Below the pieces are notes generated by a model that saw only the letters and a program-made list of their open reading frames with translations, did not search any database and was not told the origin of the DNA. The position numbers and the translations under genes are program-made. From Thermoproteota archaeon (GTDB lineage: Archaea > Thermoproteota > Thermoprotei_A > Sulfolobales > Acidilobaceae): a DNA stretch of 19,905 bases. Positions 12,870 to 19,362 of this stretch are shown here, piece after piece (within the stretch, counting starts at the first letter, position 1; every line of letters begins with the position of its first letter). The DNA lies in assembly GCA_013152575.1 (NCBI GenBank), contig JAADGB010000082.1:546-20450 (forward strand). Direction: 5' to 3'.

Positions 12870-13070
12870 CTAGCATTCCATTCTCTTACCTATATCATGG
12901 GCTAGTATGACCATTGCATGGGCCAGCCGCTGTAGCTCCTCGAGAAGCTGGCGGGAAGTGACTGTGTAAGGGGTTCTCTCAACAGCCTCGACTAGATCCC
13001 TCGACAGCTTCTCTAAGCCACGTGTGAGGGTATGGATTCGTGCGCAGTCGTCTACGCGTACTCTCTCCAA
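12870..13070 (-). CDS. Small helical protein of unknown function between TFS and PCNA
   Basis: About 66 residues, nearly all predicted helix (ARIHTLTRGLEKLSRDLVEAVER, SRQLLEELQRLAHAMVILAHDIGKRMEC) with a heptad-like hydrophobic spacing. This suggests a two-helix hairpin or small coiled coil. The open frame reaches GTG 13082. I prefer TTG 13070, because AAGGAG (13087-13082) can then serve as ribosome site, although the 11-base spacing is long. It overlaps the TFS stop by 19 bp, so it is likely translated from the TFS message. No family is recognised. Its place beside TFS and PCNA hints at an accessory role in transcription or replication, which is inference. Confidence 0.6.
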   Translation of the reverse strand: MERVRVDDCARIHTLTRGLEKLSRDLVEAVERTPYTVTSRQLLEELQRLAHAMVILAHDIGKRMEC

Positions 13071-13435
13071 GTATATCCACACTCCTTACATCTATAGAAC
13101 CTGGTCGGGGGCTCATCAGCCGCCCTGGTCTGCATCATCCAGAAGTATACCTCGTCGGCACCACACTTGGGGCATCTAACCTGTCCCTTCAACAATACTG
13201 CAGTAGATGGCGCCTTATCGGCATCGACTACAATTATCTTCTCCCTTGGACTATGCTCAACCTTCCTCTTAACCTTGTATGCCTCTAGGACCTCCTCTCC
13301 AATCTCCATCTCGTAGCCGCATCTAGGGCAGAATAACTGTCTCTTCCCATCCTTCACGCGGGGATACATAACTGAGCCGCACTTGGGGCAAAACCTTATC
13401 CTCGACTTTCTAGTTGTCGGTCTTGTCGCAGGCAC
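13052..13435 (-). CDS. tfs: Transcription factor S (TFS), RNA polymerase cleavage factor
   Basis: An archaeal TFIIS/Rpb9-like protein that stimulates RNA cleavage by backtracked RNA polymerase. 127 residues: the N-terminal zinc ribbon RFCPKCGSVMYP...QLFCPRCGYEM, a linker, and the C-terminal TFIIS ribbon VRCPKCGADEVYFWMMQTRAADEPPTRFYRCKECGYTW. The catalytic DE dipeptide is intact (D107, E108). I chose GTG 13435, with AGGTG six bases upstream; GTG 13444 would add three residues. Either way there is a basic extension of about a dozen residues before the usual start at the first ribbon. The downstream small gene overlaps its stop. Confidence 0.95.
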   Translation of the reverse strand: MPATRPTTRKSRIRFCPKCGSVMYPRVKDGKRQLFCPRCGYEMEIGEEVLEAYKVKRKVEHSPREKIIVVDADKAPSTAVLLKGQVRCPKCGADEVYFWMMQTRAADEPPTRFYRCKECGYTWREYA

Positions 13436-13472
13436 CTTCCACACCTGGAGGGTCTGGAGTGGATAACGGGGT

Positions 13473-13483
13473 GTTATATTTTA
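13473..13483 (-). promoter_or_regulatory. Box A promoter of TFS
   Basis: TAAAATATAAC on the minus strand is a strong TATA-like element about 40 bp upstream of the preferred TFS start. It lies directly after the stop of the Cys-rich gene, so TFS probably starts a new transcript here. Confidence 0.6.
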
Positions 13484-13487
13484 TGAG

Positions 13488-13799
13488 TCAGTGGCAGTCT
13501 CCAGCTCCCAGGAGATGCAAGGACCTTGATACCCATAGTGGAAGGCTTGAGGATAATGTGATTAATAGAGACTGGGACTCGAGCGATGCTCTTGGCGGAG
13601 GCGGGAAACCGCATCTACAGTCTCCAACTGCATAGCGTAGCTCGCCGGAGAACCCCCTTGATTCTAACTCGCTGCATAGCTCGTCGCAGGAATGGCCGGA
13701 GACCGCTCCGTCTACGTCCCCGCCCCTCAATACTACTCCTATACACTTAGAACAGTAGCATTTTGAGACTAGGATCCTGGCCTCTCTTTTAATCTTCAA
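13488..13799 (-). CDS. Cys-rich protein of unknown function between Rpo11 and TFS
   Basis: 103 residues. A strand-like N-terminus (MKIKREARILVSKCYCSKCIGVVLRGG) leads into cysteine clusters at 14, 16, 19, then H37-C38, C42, C61, C63 and C102. A proline-rich and hydrophobic tail (FPPPPRASLESQSLLITLSSSLPLWVSRSLHLL) follows. The cysteines suggest a bound metal. The start TTG 13799 overlaps the end of rpo11 by 11 bp, which supports coupled translation, and no other gene occupies these 300 bp. The tail after ~70 is low in charge and less convincing as coding. I do not recognise the family. It may be real throughout, or real only in its first 65-70 residues. Confidence 0.55.
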   Translation of the reverse strand: MKIKREARILVSKCYCSKCIGVVLRGGDVDGAVSGHSCDELCSELESRGFSGELRYAVGDCRCGFPPPPRASLESQSLLITLSSSLPLWVSRSLHLLGAGDCH

Positions 13800-14094
13800 G
13801 CTGGATCCCGGCTTCCTTGTAGGCAGCTAACAACTTTTTCTTCAATCCTTTTGCTTCTTTTATTATTTTATTTAATGCATCGGATAAGACCTCGACGGGA
13901 TCATCATCGCTCGCCAGCTTCACGTAGACCTTAATGGCGCGCTCCAACGGGTGGACTAGAGAATAGTATGCGTTGACCACCCTCTCGTCCTCCTGAAGAT
14001 AGTGCTGGAGTAAGCTACCCATTGTGTGATCCTCGCCTTCGATCGTGAACTCGTACTCCCTCTCAGAGATCCTCCTCAGCTTCACCTGCTCCAA
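13789..14094 (-). CDS. rpo11: DNA-directed RNA polymerase subunit Rpo11 (RpoL)
   Basis: The RNA polymerase assembly-platform subunit that pairs with Rpo3 (the bacterial alpha-like dimer). About 101 residues, with the diagnostic EGEDHTMGSLLQHYL, VVNAYYSLVHPL and a long C-terminal helix. The open frame runs to TTG 14109. I chose TTG 14094, because GGAGG lies at a good distance upstream, but GTG 14085 (MKLRRISEREYEF) would match homologues best. All three lie inside the end of the upstream DUF2067-like gene. The string Csl4, DUF2067-like, Rpo11 is known in archaea. Confidence 0.95.
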   Translation of the reverse strand: MEQVKLRRISEREYEFTIEGEDHTMGSLLQHYLQEDERVVNAYYSLVHPLERAIKVYVKLASDDDPVEVLSDALNKIIKEAKGLKKKLLAAYKEAGIQLED

Positions 14095-14722
14095 AGCCGA
14101 ACCCTCCAATCCTCTGTCTACTCAACACCCTTTTTACTGCTTCCCTCCAGTCAACTGTGACGTATAATTTGCCTTCATCGTCTTCCTCGAGAGTCTCAGT
14201 TTCAAAGCCCCAATCAATCATCTCCAACACGTTAGCACCAGTAACCGCGCCCACAGCCATGAAAAACTTCTTCGCAGTCCTAGTCGCTTCTAGCGTGGCC
14301 AACTCTCCTAGTACTCGGGCGATCTCCTGGGCGAACGTGAATACAACGTCAACGGGAGCACGGGTTACGAGCTCGTCATCCTCAACCCTCGCATCATAAC
14401 CCAAGTGTGAAAGGACAAGCTCGAGCACATCCAGGGGTATCGCTACTCCGGCCTCGCGGAAAATAGCCCTCCTACCGAGCCTCGTATAACCCTTCTTGGG
14501 AGCCCTGGGCGTGGTGAACTCGTCAAGCACCTTCCTTATCCCGAGCTGCGTCCTCTTAGCCAGCACTTCTCCACCATAGACCTCAACCCTAAGCTGATCC
14601 CCCTTCATCTTAATCAGTACAGGGTCCCCTGCGAGGGCCTTAGACAGCCTCTCGAGAAACTTCTCCATGTTCTCCTTAGCCATGGGAGGAATCTTGACGA
14701 TGAAAACCCTCTTCTTCCTCAT
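14063..14722 (-). CDS. Conserved archaeal protein, DUF2067-like
   Basis: 219 residues. The start is a strand plus helix (MRKKRVFIVKIPPMAKENMEKFLERLSKAL). A strand-rich part (VLIKMKGDQLRVEVYGG) is followed by a basic segment (RAPKKGYTRLGRRAIFREAG), a helix-strand domain (IPLDVLELVLSHLGYDARVEDDELVTRAPVD) and a long helix bundle. The C-terminus is Gly- and acid-rich (GGFGFGAGEAEEDL). The size and the gene order Csl4-this-Rpo11 match the archaeal family I recall as DUF2067; the Pfam match was not checked. The basic segment suggests RNA binding. ATG 14722 is 9 bp after csl4. The function is not established. Confidence 0.75.
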   Translation of the reverse strand: MRKKRVFIVKIPPMAKENMEKFLERLSKALAGDPVLIKMKGDQLRVEVYGGEVLAKRTQLGIRKVLDEFTTPRAPKKGYTRLGRRAIFREAGVAIPLDVLELVLSHLGYDARVEDDELVTRAPVDVVFTFAQEIARVLGELATLEATRTAKKFFMAVGAVTGANVLEMIDWGFETETLEEDDEGKLYVTVDWREAVKRVLSRQRIGGFGFGAGEAEEDL

Positions 14723-14731
14723 CCGACACGT

Positions 14732-15376
14732 TCACCTTATCGGGATCATCAAGTAGTTTCTGAGTTCAAGCTTCAGGATCCGCGAAGAGGCCAACACTGA
14801 CACCTTCCTCTTCTCGACCAGTCCACACTTCGGACACCTCATAGTCCTGGGATTGACTGGCTCTAGTGTTGCACCGCATCTAGAACACTCCGCGTATAGT
14901 ACTCCGTATGGTGGATCGACTGTAGTCAAGTGGTAGGGGTTGGTCCCGTTGATTACTTTCACAAGCACTATGTCCCCCTTCCTATAATAGTCATCAATGC
15001 TCTTCACGTACTCCTCACTGATGTTGGATATGGGTATAGCTCCTAGGAACCTGCCGCTATACTCATAGAGCCATAGAGGGCTTGGTTGGAGGCGAACCTC
15101 TCCGTATAGCTCCACGAGGACGACGTCATGTCTAACCTGCATGACCATTCCTACAGCCGAAGAGCCAGGCCTGGGAATACGGAGCACTCTGAGCGGCTTA
15201 ACCTCGACTGTCCTGGTCAGCATATTATACTTGGCTACACCCTCTACCGCAGCCCTGATAACACCGTTATCACTGTCCACGTAGGTTCCAGGGCCAGGTA
15301 TGAATTCCTCTATAGATGCTAGCTCCTCTCCAGGCGTTACCCTCTTCTCCTTATACTCTCTCGAAGACTGAGACAT
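14732..15376 (-). CDS. csl4: Exosome subunit Csl4
   Basis: An RNA-binding cap protein of the archaeal RNA exosome. 214 residues: an N-terminal beta domain (~12-65: VTPGEELASIEEFIPGPGTY), a central S1 domain (~72-155: AVGMVMQVRHDVVLVELYG ... GDIVLVKVING) and a C-terminal zinc ribbon with C164, C167, C181 and C184 (AECSRCG, MRCPKCG). This three-domain order is diagnostic. ATG 15376 lies inside the end of the methyltransferase gene (26-bp overlap). The neighbouring methyltransferase and Dph2 genes form the conserved archaeal exosome-linked cluster. Confidence 0.95.
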   Translation of the reverse strand: MSQSSREYKEKRVTPGEELASIEEFIPGPGTYVDSDNGVIRAAVEGVAKYNMLTRTVEVKPLRVLRIPRPGSSAVGMVMQVRHDVVLVELYGEVRLQPSPLWLYEYSGRFLGAIPISNISEEYVKSIDDYYRKGDIVLVKVINGTNPYHLTTVDPPYGVLYAECSRCGATLEPVNPRTMRCPKCGLVEKRKVSVLASSRILKLELRNYLMIPIR

Positions 15377-15980
15377 TCACGTCCACCCTCCTAATCCTCG
15401 ACTTGTGGTGGCGCATCGTGGCTGGTATAGGGAACCGCTCCCTGTACAGCACCCTATGCCTATACCCGTATTTCTCCGCCAACCCTGTATGGTATTGCTC
15501 ATTGCCAGTTTTTAGTATAGCGTAAATCCTCCTCGGCCTGAGAGACATTGCATAGACGAGGAACTCTGTGTCAGCACCCCTCCTCTGCACTCCGAAAGGG
15601 GGATTCATAACGATGATATCGAACGAGCCCTCGACTAGCAACCGGGTCCCTGTCCTAATCCTACCAACAATATACGCGTCAAGCACTGGCAAGCCTGCGT
15701 TCCTGAAAGCCTTGATACATAGGGGAGGGAGACGGTAGTCTACATCAACCGCCACAATCCTCGTAGCACCATACAAGGCTAGTGCCAGGGACAACCTGCA
15801 GGTACCTGCGCCCAGGTCGAGGATCGAGGCCTCCTCAAGATCCTCTCGGAGACTCATATTGCTGGCAAGCCTAGCAGCTATATCGCCGGGAGTAGTGTAT
15901 TGCTCTAACATGGGCATAGGCTCTGGTATAGGAGGAGAATACTCCTCGACCAGCTTCGCAACTATCGACGCCCTCCTCAT
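15351..15980 (-). CDS. METTL5-like (COG2263) N6-adenine RNA methyltransferase
   Basis: A Rossmann-fold SAM-dependent methyltransferase of 209 residues. LEQYTTPGDIAA (25-36) is the METTL5/COG2263 entry motif. ILDLGAGTCRLSLALA (53-68) binds SAM, VAVDVD (77-82) is the acidic loop, and NPPFG (126-130) is the catalytic motif for amino-group methylation. METTL5 modifies an adenine in small-subunit rRNA in eukaryotes; the same target in archaea is inference. It lies 6 bp after dph2 and overlaps csl4. Confidence 0.87.
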   Translation of the reverse strand: MRRASIVAKLVEEYSPPIPEPMPMLEQYTTPGDIAARLASNMSLREDLEEASILDLGAGTCRLSLALALYGATRIVAVDVDYRLPPLCIKAFRNAGLPVLDAYIVGRIRTGTRLLVEGSFDIIVMNPPFGVQRRGADTEFLVYAMSLRPRRIYAILKTGNEQYHTGLAEKYGYRHRVLYRERFPIPATMRHHKSRIRRVDVNVSVFERV

Positions 15981-15986
15981 GGGCCA

Positions 15987-17018
15987 TTACCATGGGAACA
16001 GGTAGGGTTCAAGGCTGCCCTGCAACGCCATCCTAGCTTCTCCAGGAGTTAGAACTGGCTTCTCATATCTATGCAGGTCGTCTAACGGTATCCTCGGGCA
16101 GCTGGTAATAACCCAGGCATCAATTATTGGTGAATCTATCGTTCTGAGGCGTTGCTCGTCTACGTGCTCCATAACATACACGTGGTACGTTCCGCCTCTT
16201 GACTCGATCAGTTTAACGAGTTTATCAACTAGCCATGGACGGTATTGGCCTGTCTTCAAACCAACGACGACTCCCCACGACTTCGCATTCATGGCTTGAG
16301 AAACCTTGTAGAGTCTAGCCCCATAGAATTTCTCGAATTCACGTGTACGATCAATTAACTCGCCACGGTATGGGTCTAGCTGTAATAGTGGCTTGAAGGT
16401 GGATAGATATAGTCCGAGAGCGTGGAACACGCCTCCTGCAACGATTAGGAAAGCATCCGCGTCGAATCTCCTCGCAAGGTGATAATCGCACCCAATAACC
16501 TGGCCTTCCTCGAAGTATGGAGGCTGTGATGGTGGTATGATCGCCTCGACACCACTTCTAACGAGAACGTCTCTTATCTCGCCTAGGAGATGGGTATGCT
16601 GGCTAGTAGCTGTTAGGACAATGCTCTTCCACCCTTCTTCTTTCATCTTACTGATGACTTCATCTAGGAGGCGTCTCGGAGGCTTATGCCTGCTTCTGGC
16701 CTGGAGATAGATTATCCTCGGCTTCCCTCCCGGCTCTACCCCTTCATGGGCTAGGCTCGGAGGATAGGGGGTATGGCCTATATGGACTATAACATCCGCC
16801 CTCAGTATGTGTGCGAGCCTAGGCCAGTGCAGGTCACATGCTCCGAAGCTACTGTCTCCGTCAATGAACACTGTAGCGCCCGTTAAATCTTGGATCTTCC
16901 CGCTGAGGCATGCAGCGTATTGTTTTAACCCGTCGGGGAGCTGTAGGACTACTCTCTCAGCCCTTACTTCTTTTAGAGGAGAGAAATCTATGTGGTAGGG
17001 GATATCGCAGTTTTCCAT
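15987..17018 (-). CDS. dph2: Diphthamide biosynthesis enzyme Dph2
   Basis: A radical-SAM-like 4Fe-4S enzyme that transfers the 3-amino-3-carboxypropyl group from SAM to a histidine of elongation factor aEF2, the first step of diphthamide synthesis. 343 residues. The three separated cluster cysteines are visible: C61 (SFGACDLH), C177 (VIGCDYH) and C307 (ITSCPRI), each in its own repeat-like domain. The N-terminal VVLQLPDGLKQYA is typical. ATG 17018 overlaps the L10e stop by one base (TAATG), tying diphthamide synthesis to a ribosomal protein message. Confidence 0.95.
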   Translation of the reverse strand: MENCDIPYHIDFSPLKEVRAERVVLQLPDGLKQYAACLSGKIQDLTGATVFIDGDSSFGACDLHWPRLAHILRADVIVHIGHTPYPPSLAHEGVEPGGKPRIIYLQARSRHKPPRRLLDEVISKMKEEGWKSIVLTATSQHTHLLGEIRDVLVRSGVEAIIPPSQPPYFEEGQVIGCDYHLARRFDADAFLIVAGGVFHALGLYLSTFKPLLQLDPYRGELIDRTREFEKFYGARLYKVSQAMNAKSWGVVVGLKTGQYRPWLVDKLVKLIESRGGTYHVYVMEHVDEQRLRTIDSPIIDAWVITSCPRIPLDDLHRYEKPVLTPGEARMALQGSLEPYLFPW

Positions 17019-17548
17019 TAGGACACCTGCCCGGTAGCCGCTAGCTTCTTTATCTTAATCCTGGTCGGGATGGGGAACTTGTCTCCTCCCCTCCTCAGCG
17101 CCTCCTTTATCTTCTCGATGTCCTTCTCCCTACCCCATACCTCTAGTATGACGTGGCCTGGGTAGACTCTGGCAGCAGTGCCTATCGGCTTACCGAAAGC
17201 CTGCCTCATTCCATCCTGGAGACGGTCTGCTCCTGCGAAGGCCATCATCTTGTTCTCTCTTAGCACGTGGTGTGGGTAGACTCTAATCCTGAAGTAGAAG
17301 TTCATGTCTCCCACGCTAGATGATAGGAACTTGTTGACCGCTATTCTAGCAGCCTCTAGAGCATTGTGCCTTATCTGGCCAGCCTCGATAGCGATTAGCT
17401 CTCCCTTGACCTCGGCTTTCTCCATCATCTCCCTGTTGCCCATCTCGAACTTGGTTATCTTCGGCTGTGGCACTCCGTGGATGTACTCCCTCCTAGTATA
17501 CGGAGGCCCGCTGAAATGCGTATAGCACTTAGCTGGTCTCAGCGGCAT
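17018..17548 (-). CDS. rpl10e: Ribosomal protein L10e (uL16)
   Basis: A 176-residue large-subunit protein near the peptidyl-transferase centre. The start MPLRPAKCYTHFSGPPYTRREYIHGVPQPKI, the central IRVYPHHVLRENKMMAFAGADRLQDGMRQAFGKP and GTAARVYPGHVILEV are diagnostic. ATG 17548 is the first gene of the long minus-strand string. It has its own box A and is followed by dph2 with a one-base overlap. Confidence 0.97.
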   Translation of the reverse strand: MPLRPAKCYTHFSGPPYTRREYIHGVPQPKITKFEMGNREMMEKAEVKGELIAIEAGQIRHNALEAARIAVNKFLSSSVGDMNFYFRIRVYPHHVLRENKMMAFAGADRLQDGMRQAFGKPIGTAARVYPGHVILEVWGREKDIEKIKEALRRGGDKFPIPTRIKIKKLAATGQVS

Positions 17549-17591
17549 CCTAATCCCCCACTCTCCACCAGACCCCCAGTCAATTCCTCAA

Positions 17592-17602
17592 GGTTATATT
17601 TG
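17592..17602 (-). promoter_or_regulatory. Box A promoter heading the L10e-dph2-csl4-rpo11 string
   Basis: AAATATAACC on the minus strand is a clear TATA-like element about 50 bp upstream of L10e ATG 17548. It lies just past the trm14-like stop. It would give a leader of about 20-25 nt. Confidence 0.6.
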
Positions 17603-17606
17603 TTGA

Positions 17607-18668
17607 CTAGCCCGGCTTCTCGAATACTATCAGCGACACCCAGAGGTCGCCGTGCCTAACCTTGCGTATGTGAGCAACATTGAACCCAGCCCTACGAGCA
17701 ACGTTAACCGCGTGCCTCGACTCGGTGGTGACTATCGCTGCCCTACCACCTGGTCTCATCACATTATACAGTGATGGAATGAACTTACTGTACAGGCGGC
17801 GGACCGAGGAGGGGTCCCCCATCCTTATACCATAAGGTGGGTTAGAGGCTACGAAATCCACCGCTTCGTTTCCAATAATCTCCTCTAGCCTCCTCGCATC
17901 CCCCACTAGGAACTCGATCCTGTCAACCACCCTCGCGGCCGAGGCGTTCCTAACAGCACCCTCTATGTGTCTCGGGTTCTTATCAAGACAGATGATCCGT
18001 GCATCCTCGAATAGGAGGGCTGCCTCGATAGCAACAGTACCACCACCACACATGGGGTCTAGGATGACGGATGAGTCCCTGGCCTCGGCCAGCCTTAAGA
18101 GACCATAAGCCAGCGTGGACTTTAAAGCGGCCGGGTGATCGTAGACCCGGTACCCCCTTCTATGACCACTCCTCTCACCGATGACGTAGACTCCAAGCCT
18201 GAAGACCTCGCCGTCAACCTCAGCCATTATCGAGATACTGGGCGACTCAAGCCTAACCTCTGGTATAACACCATACTCCTCCATATACGCCTCCTGAACC
18301 GCTCTACCCACAACCCTGGCAACATCCATACTAGTATACTCGTGGCCCTCTCCAATCCTCTCGGATCTAACCGCAAACGCCGCCCCGAAGGGGATAAACC
18401 TGTGCACGCCCGACGACCTGGCGATCTCATCGATCCTATTCAACGCGTCTAGACTATACCCGACGGTTTCCTCGACGCTCAGTAGTGCTGCTGAGTGTAC
18501 ACTCCTCATCCGGAAAACGGGTCTAAGAGACGTGGAGTCCACTTCCAAAATAACCCTACCACGCCCCTTCCTAACATCAGCTTCCCGAATTCTACCCTGA
18601 TACTCCTCCTCGGCCTCAGTAACTGTCACATCCTCCAGGCCAGGGTTACATTTCAGTAGCAGCCTCAC
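17607..18668 (-). CDS. THUMP-domain RNA methyltransferase, Trm14-like (tRNA guanine-6 N2)
   Basis: 353 residues. The N-terminal half (~1-165) has the ferredoxin-like plus THUMP layout of the COG0116 group (LLKCNPGLEDVTVTEAEEEY ... VGVYVIGERSGHRRGYR). The C-terminal half is a Rossmann methyltransferase: HPAALKSTLAYGLL (178-191), the SAM loop LDPMCGGGTVAIEAA (203-217), ICLDKNP (226-232) and catalytic NPPYG (276-280). Archaeal Trm14 makes m2G at tRNA position 6; Trm-G10 is the nearest alternative and the choice rests on general resemblance. It starts at GTG 18668, inside the trmJ-like gene (23-bp overlap). Confidence 0.85.
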   Translation of the reverse strand: MRLLLKCNPGLEDVTVTEAEEEYQGRIREADVRKGRGRVILEVDSTSLRPVFRMRSVHSAALLSVEETVGYSLDALNRIDEIARSSGVHRFIPFGAAFAVRSERIGEGHEYTSMDVARVVGRAVQEAYMEEYGVIPEVRLESPSISIMAEVDGEVFRLGVYVIGERSGHRRGYRVYDHPAALKSTLAYGLLRLAEARDSSVILDPMCGGGTVAIEAALLFEDARIICLDKNPRHIEGAVRNASAARVVDRIEFLVGDARRLEEIIGNEAVDFVASNPPYGIRMGDPSSVRRLYSKFIPSLYNVMRPGGRAAIVTTESRHAVNVARRAGFNVAHIRKVRHGDLWVSLIVFEKPG

Positions 18669-19362
18669 TACCGCATCCCTCGATCAGGTTACAGGCCCTT
18701 GAAAGCAAGTATAAGAGTGATCGGAGGTCCTTCTCGTACTCTATATTCCTCGCGGCAAGCCTCCTAATGGAGACTATGACCTCCTTCCTCCTCCGAGGAT
18801 CTGTTACTAGAATGCTGGCCAACTCCTCAACGTACTTCTCGATCAGCCTTACGTATTTGGACTCATGCTTCCTCGAAACGGGTTCTAGCCTGGCCTGGAA
18901 GAACTCGTATAGGAGTATGGCCGTCGCGTTGGCCAGATTCAAAGCCTGATACCTTGGGCTCGTGGGTATGTTGACTAGAAGATCGCACTGTTCAAGTTCC
19001 TCCCTCGTTAACCCTACACTCTCCCTACCCATCACGAGTGCAACTACTCCCTCGGTTCTAGCAGCGATCTCCGCCGCCCGCTTCGGGTGGAGAGGGACCC
19101 TCAACGCGTCGCGGTGAGAGGCCTTAGCCGAGGTGCATAGAGATAGGGAGGAGCCTCTCAACGCCTCGTCCAGCGACCCCACTACCACGGCTTCATCTAG
19201 TCTGTTAGCCGCTCTCACAGCATATTCACGTGCTTCCTCAAAGTCAGCTTTCGGACTGACTATGTAGAGTTCATCTACCTGGAAGTTCTCGCAGAGCCTG
19301 GCAATCATACCAAGGTTAACAGCTCCCTCGATGCCGACGAGCACTAATCTTAGCTTATCCAA
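18646..19362 (-). CDS. trmJ: SpoU-family (SPOUT) 2'-O-ribose tRNA methyltransferase, TrmJ-like
   Basis: A 238-residue knotted methyltransferase. Motif 1 is GIEGAVNLGMIARLCENF (10-27), motif 2 is ALVMGRESVGLT (108-119) and motif 3 is IPTSPRYQALNLANATAILLYE (132-153). A helical C-terminal extension (~165-235) is typical of TrmJ, which methylates the ribose of nucleotide 32 in the tRNA anticodon loop. Motif 2 has GRESVGL where many family members have GREDRGL, a conservative difference. Its start overlaps the upstream Mtq2-like gene by 13 bp and its end overlaps the trm14-like gene by 23 bp. Confidence 0.9.
   Translation of the reverse strand: MDKLRLVLVGIEGAVNLGMIARLCENFQVDELYIVSPKADFEEAREYAVRAANRLDEAVVVGSLDEALRGSSLSLCTSAKASHRDALRVPLHPKRAAEIAARTEGVVALVMGRESVGLTREELEQCDLLVNIPTSPRYQALNLANATAILLYEFFQARLEPVSRKHESKYVRLIEKYVEELASILVTDPRRRKEVIVSIRRLAARNIEYEKDLRSLLYLLSRACNLIEGCGSEAATEM

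Noticed and set aside
13414..13635. Plus-strand 73-codon ORF opposite the Cys-rich gene
   Set aside because: It crosses the TFS promoter and start region, has low-complexity composition, and the minus-strand frame has better context and a coupled start.
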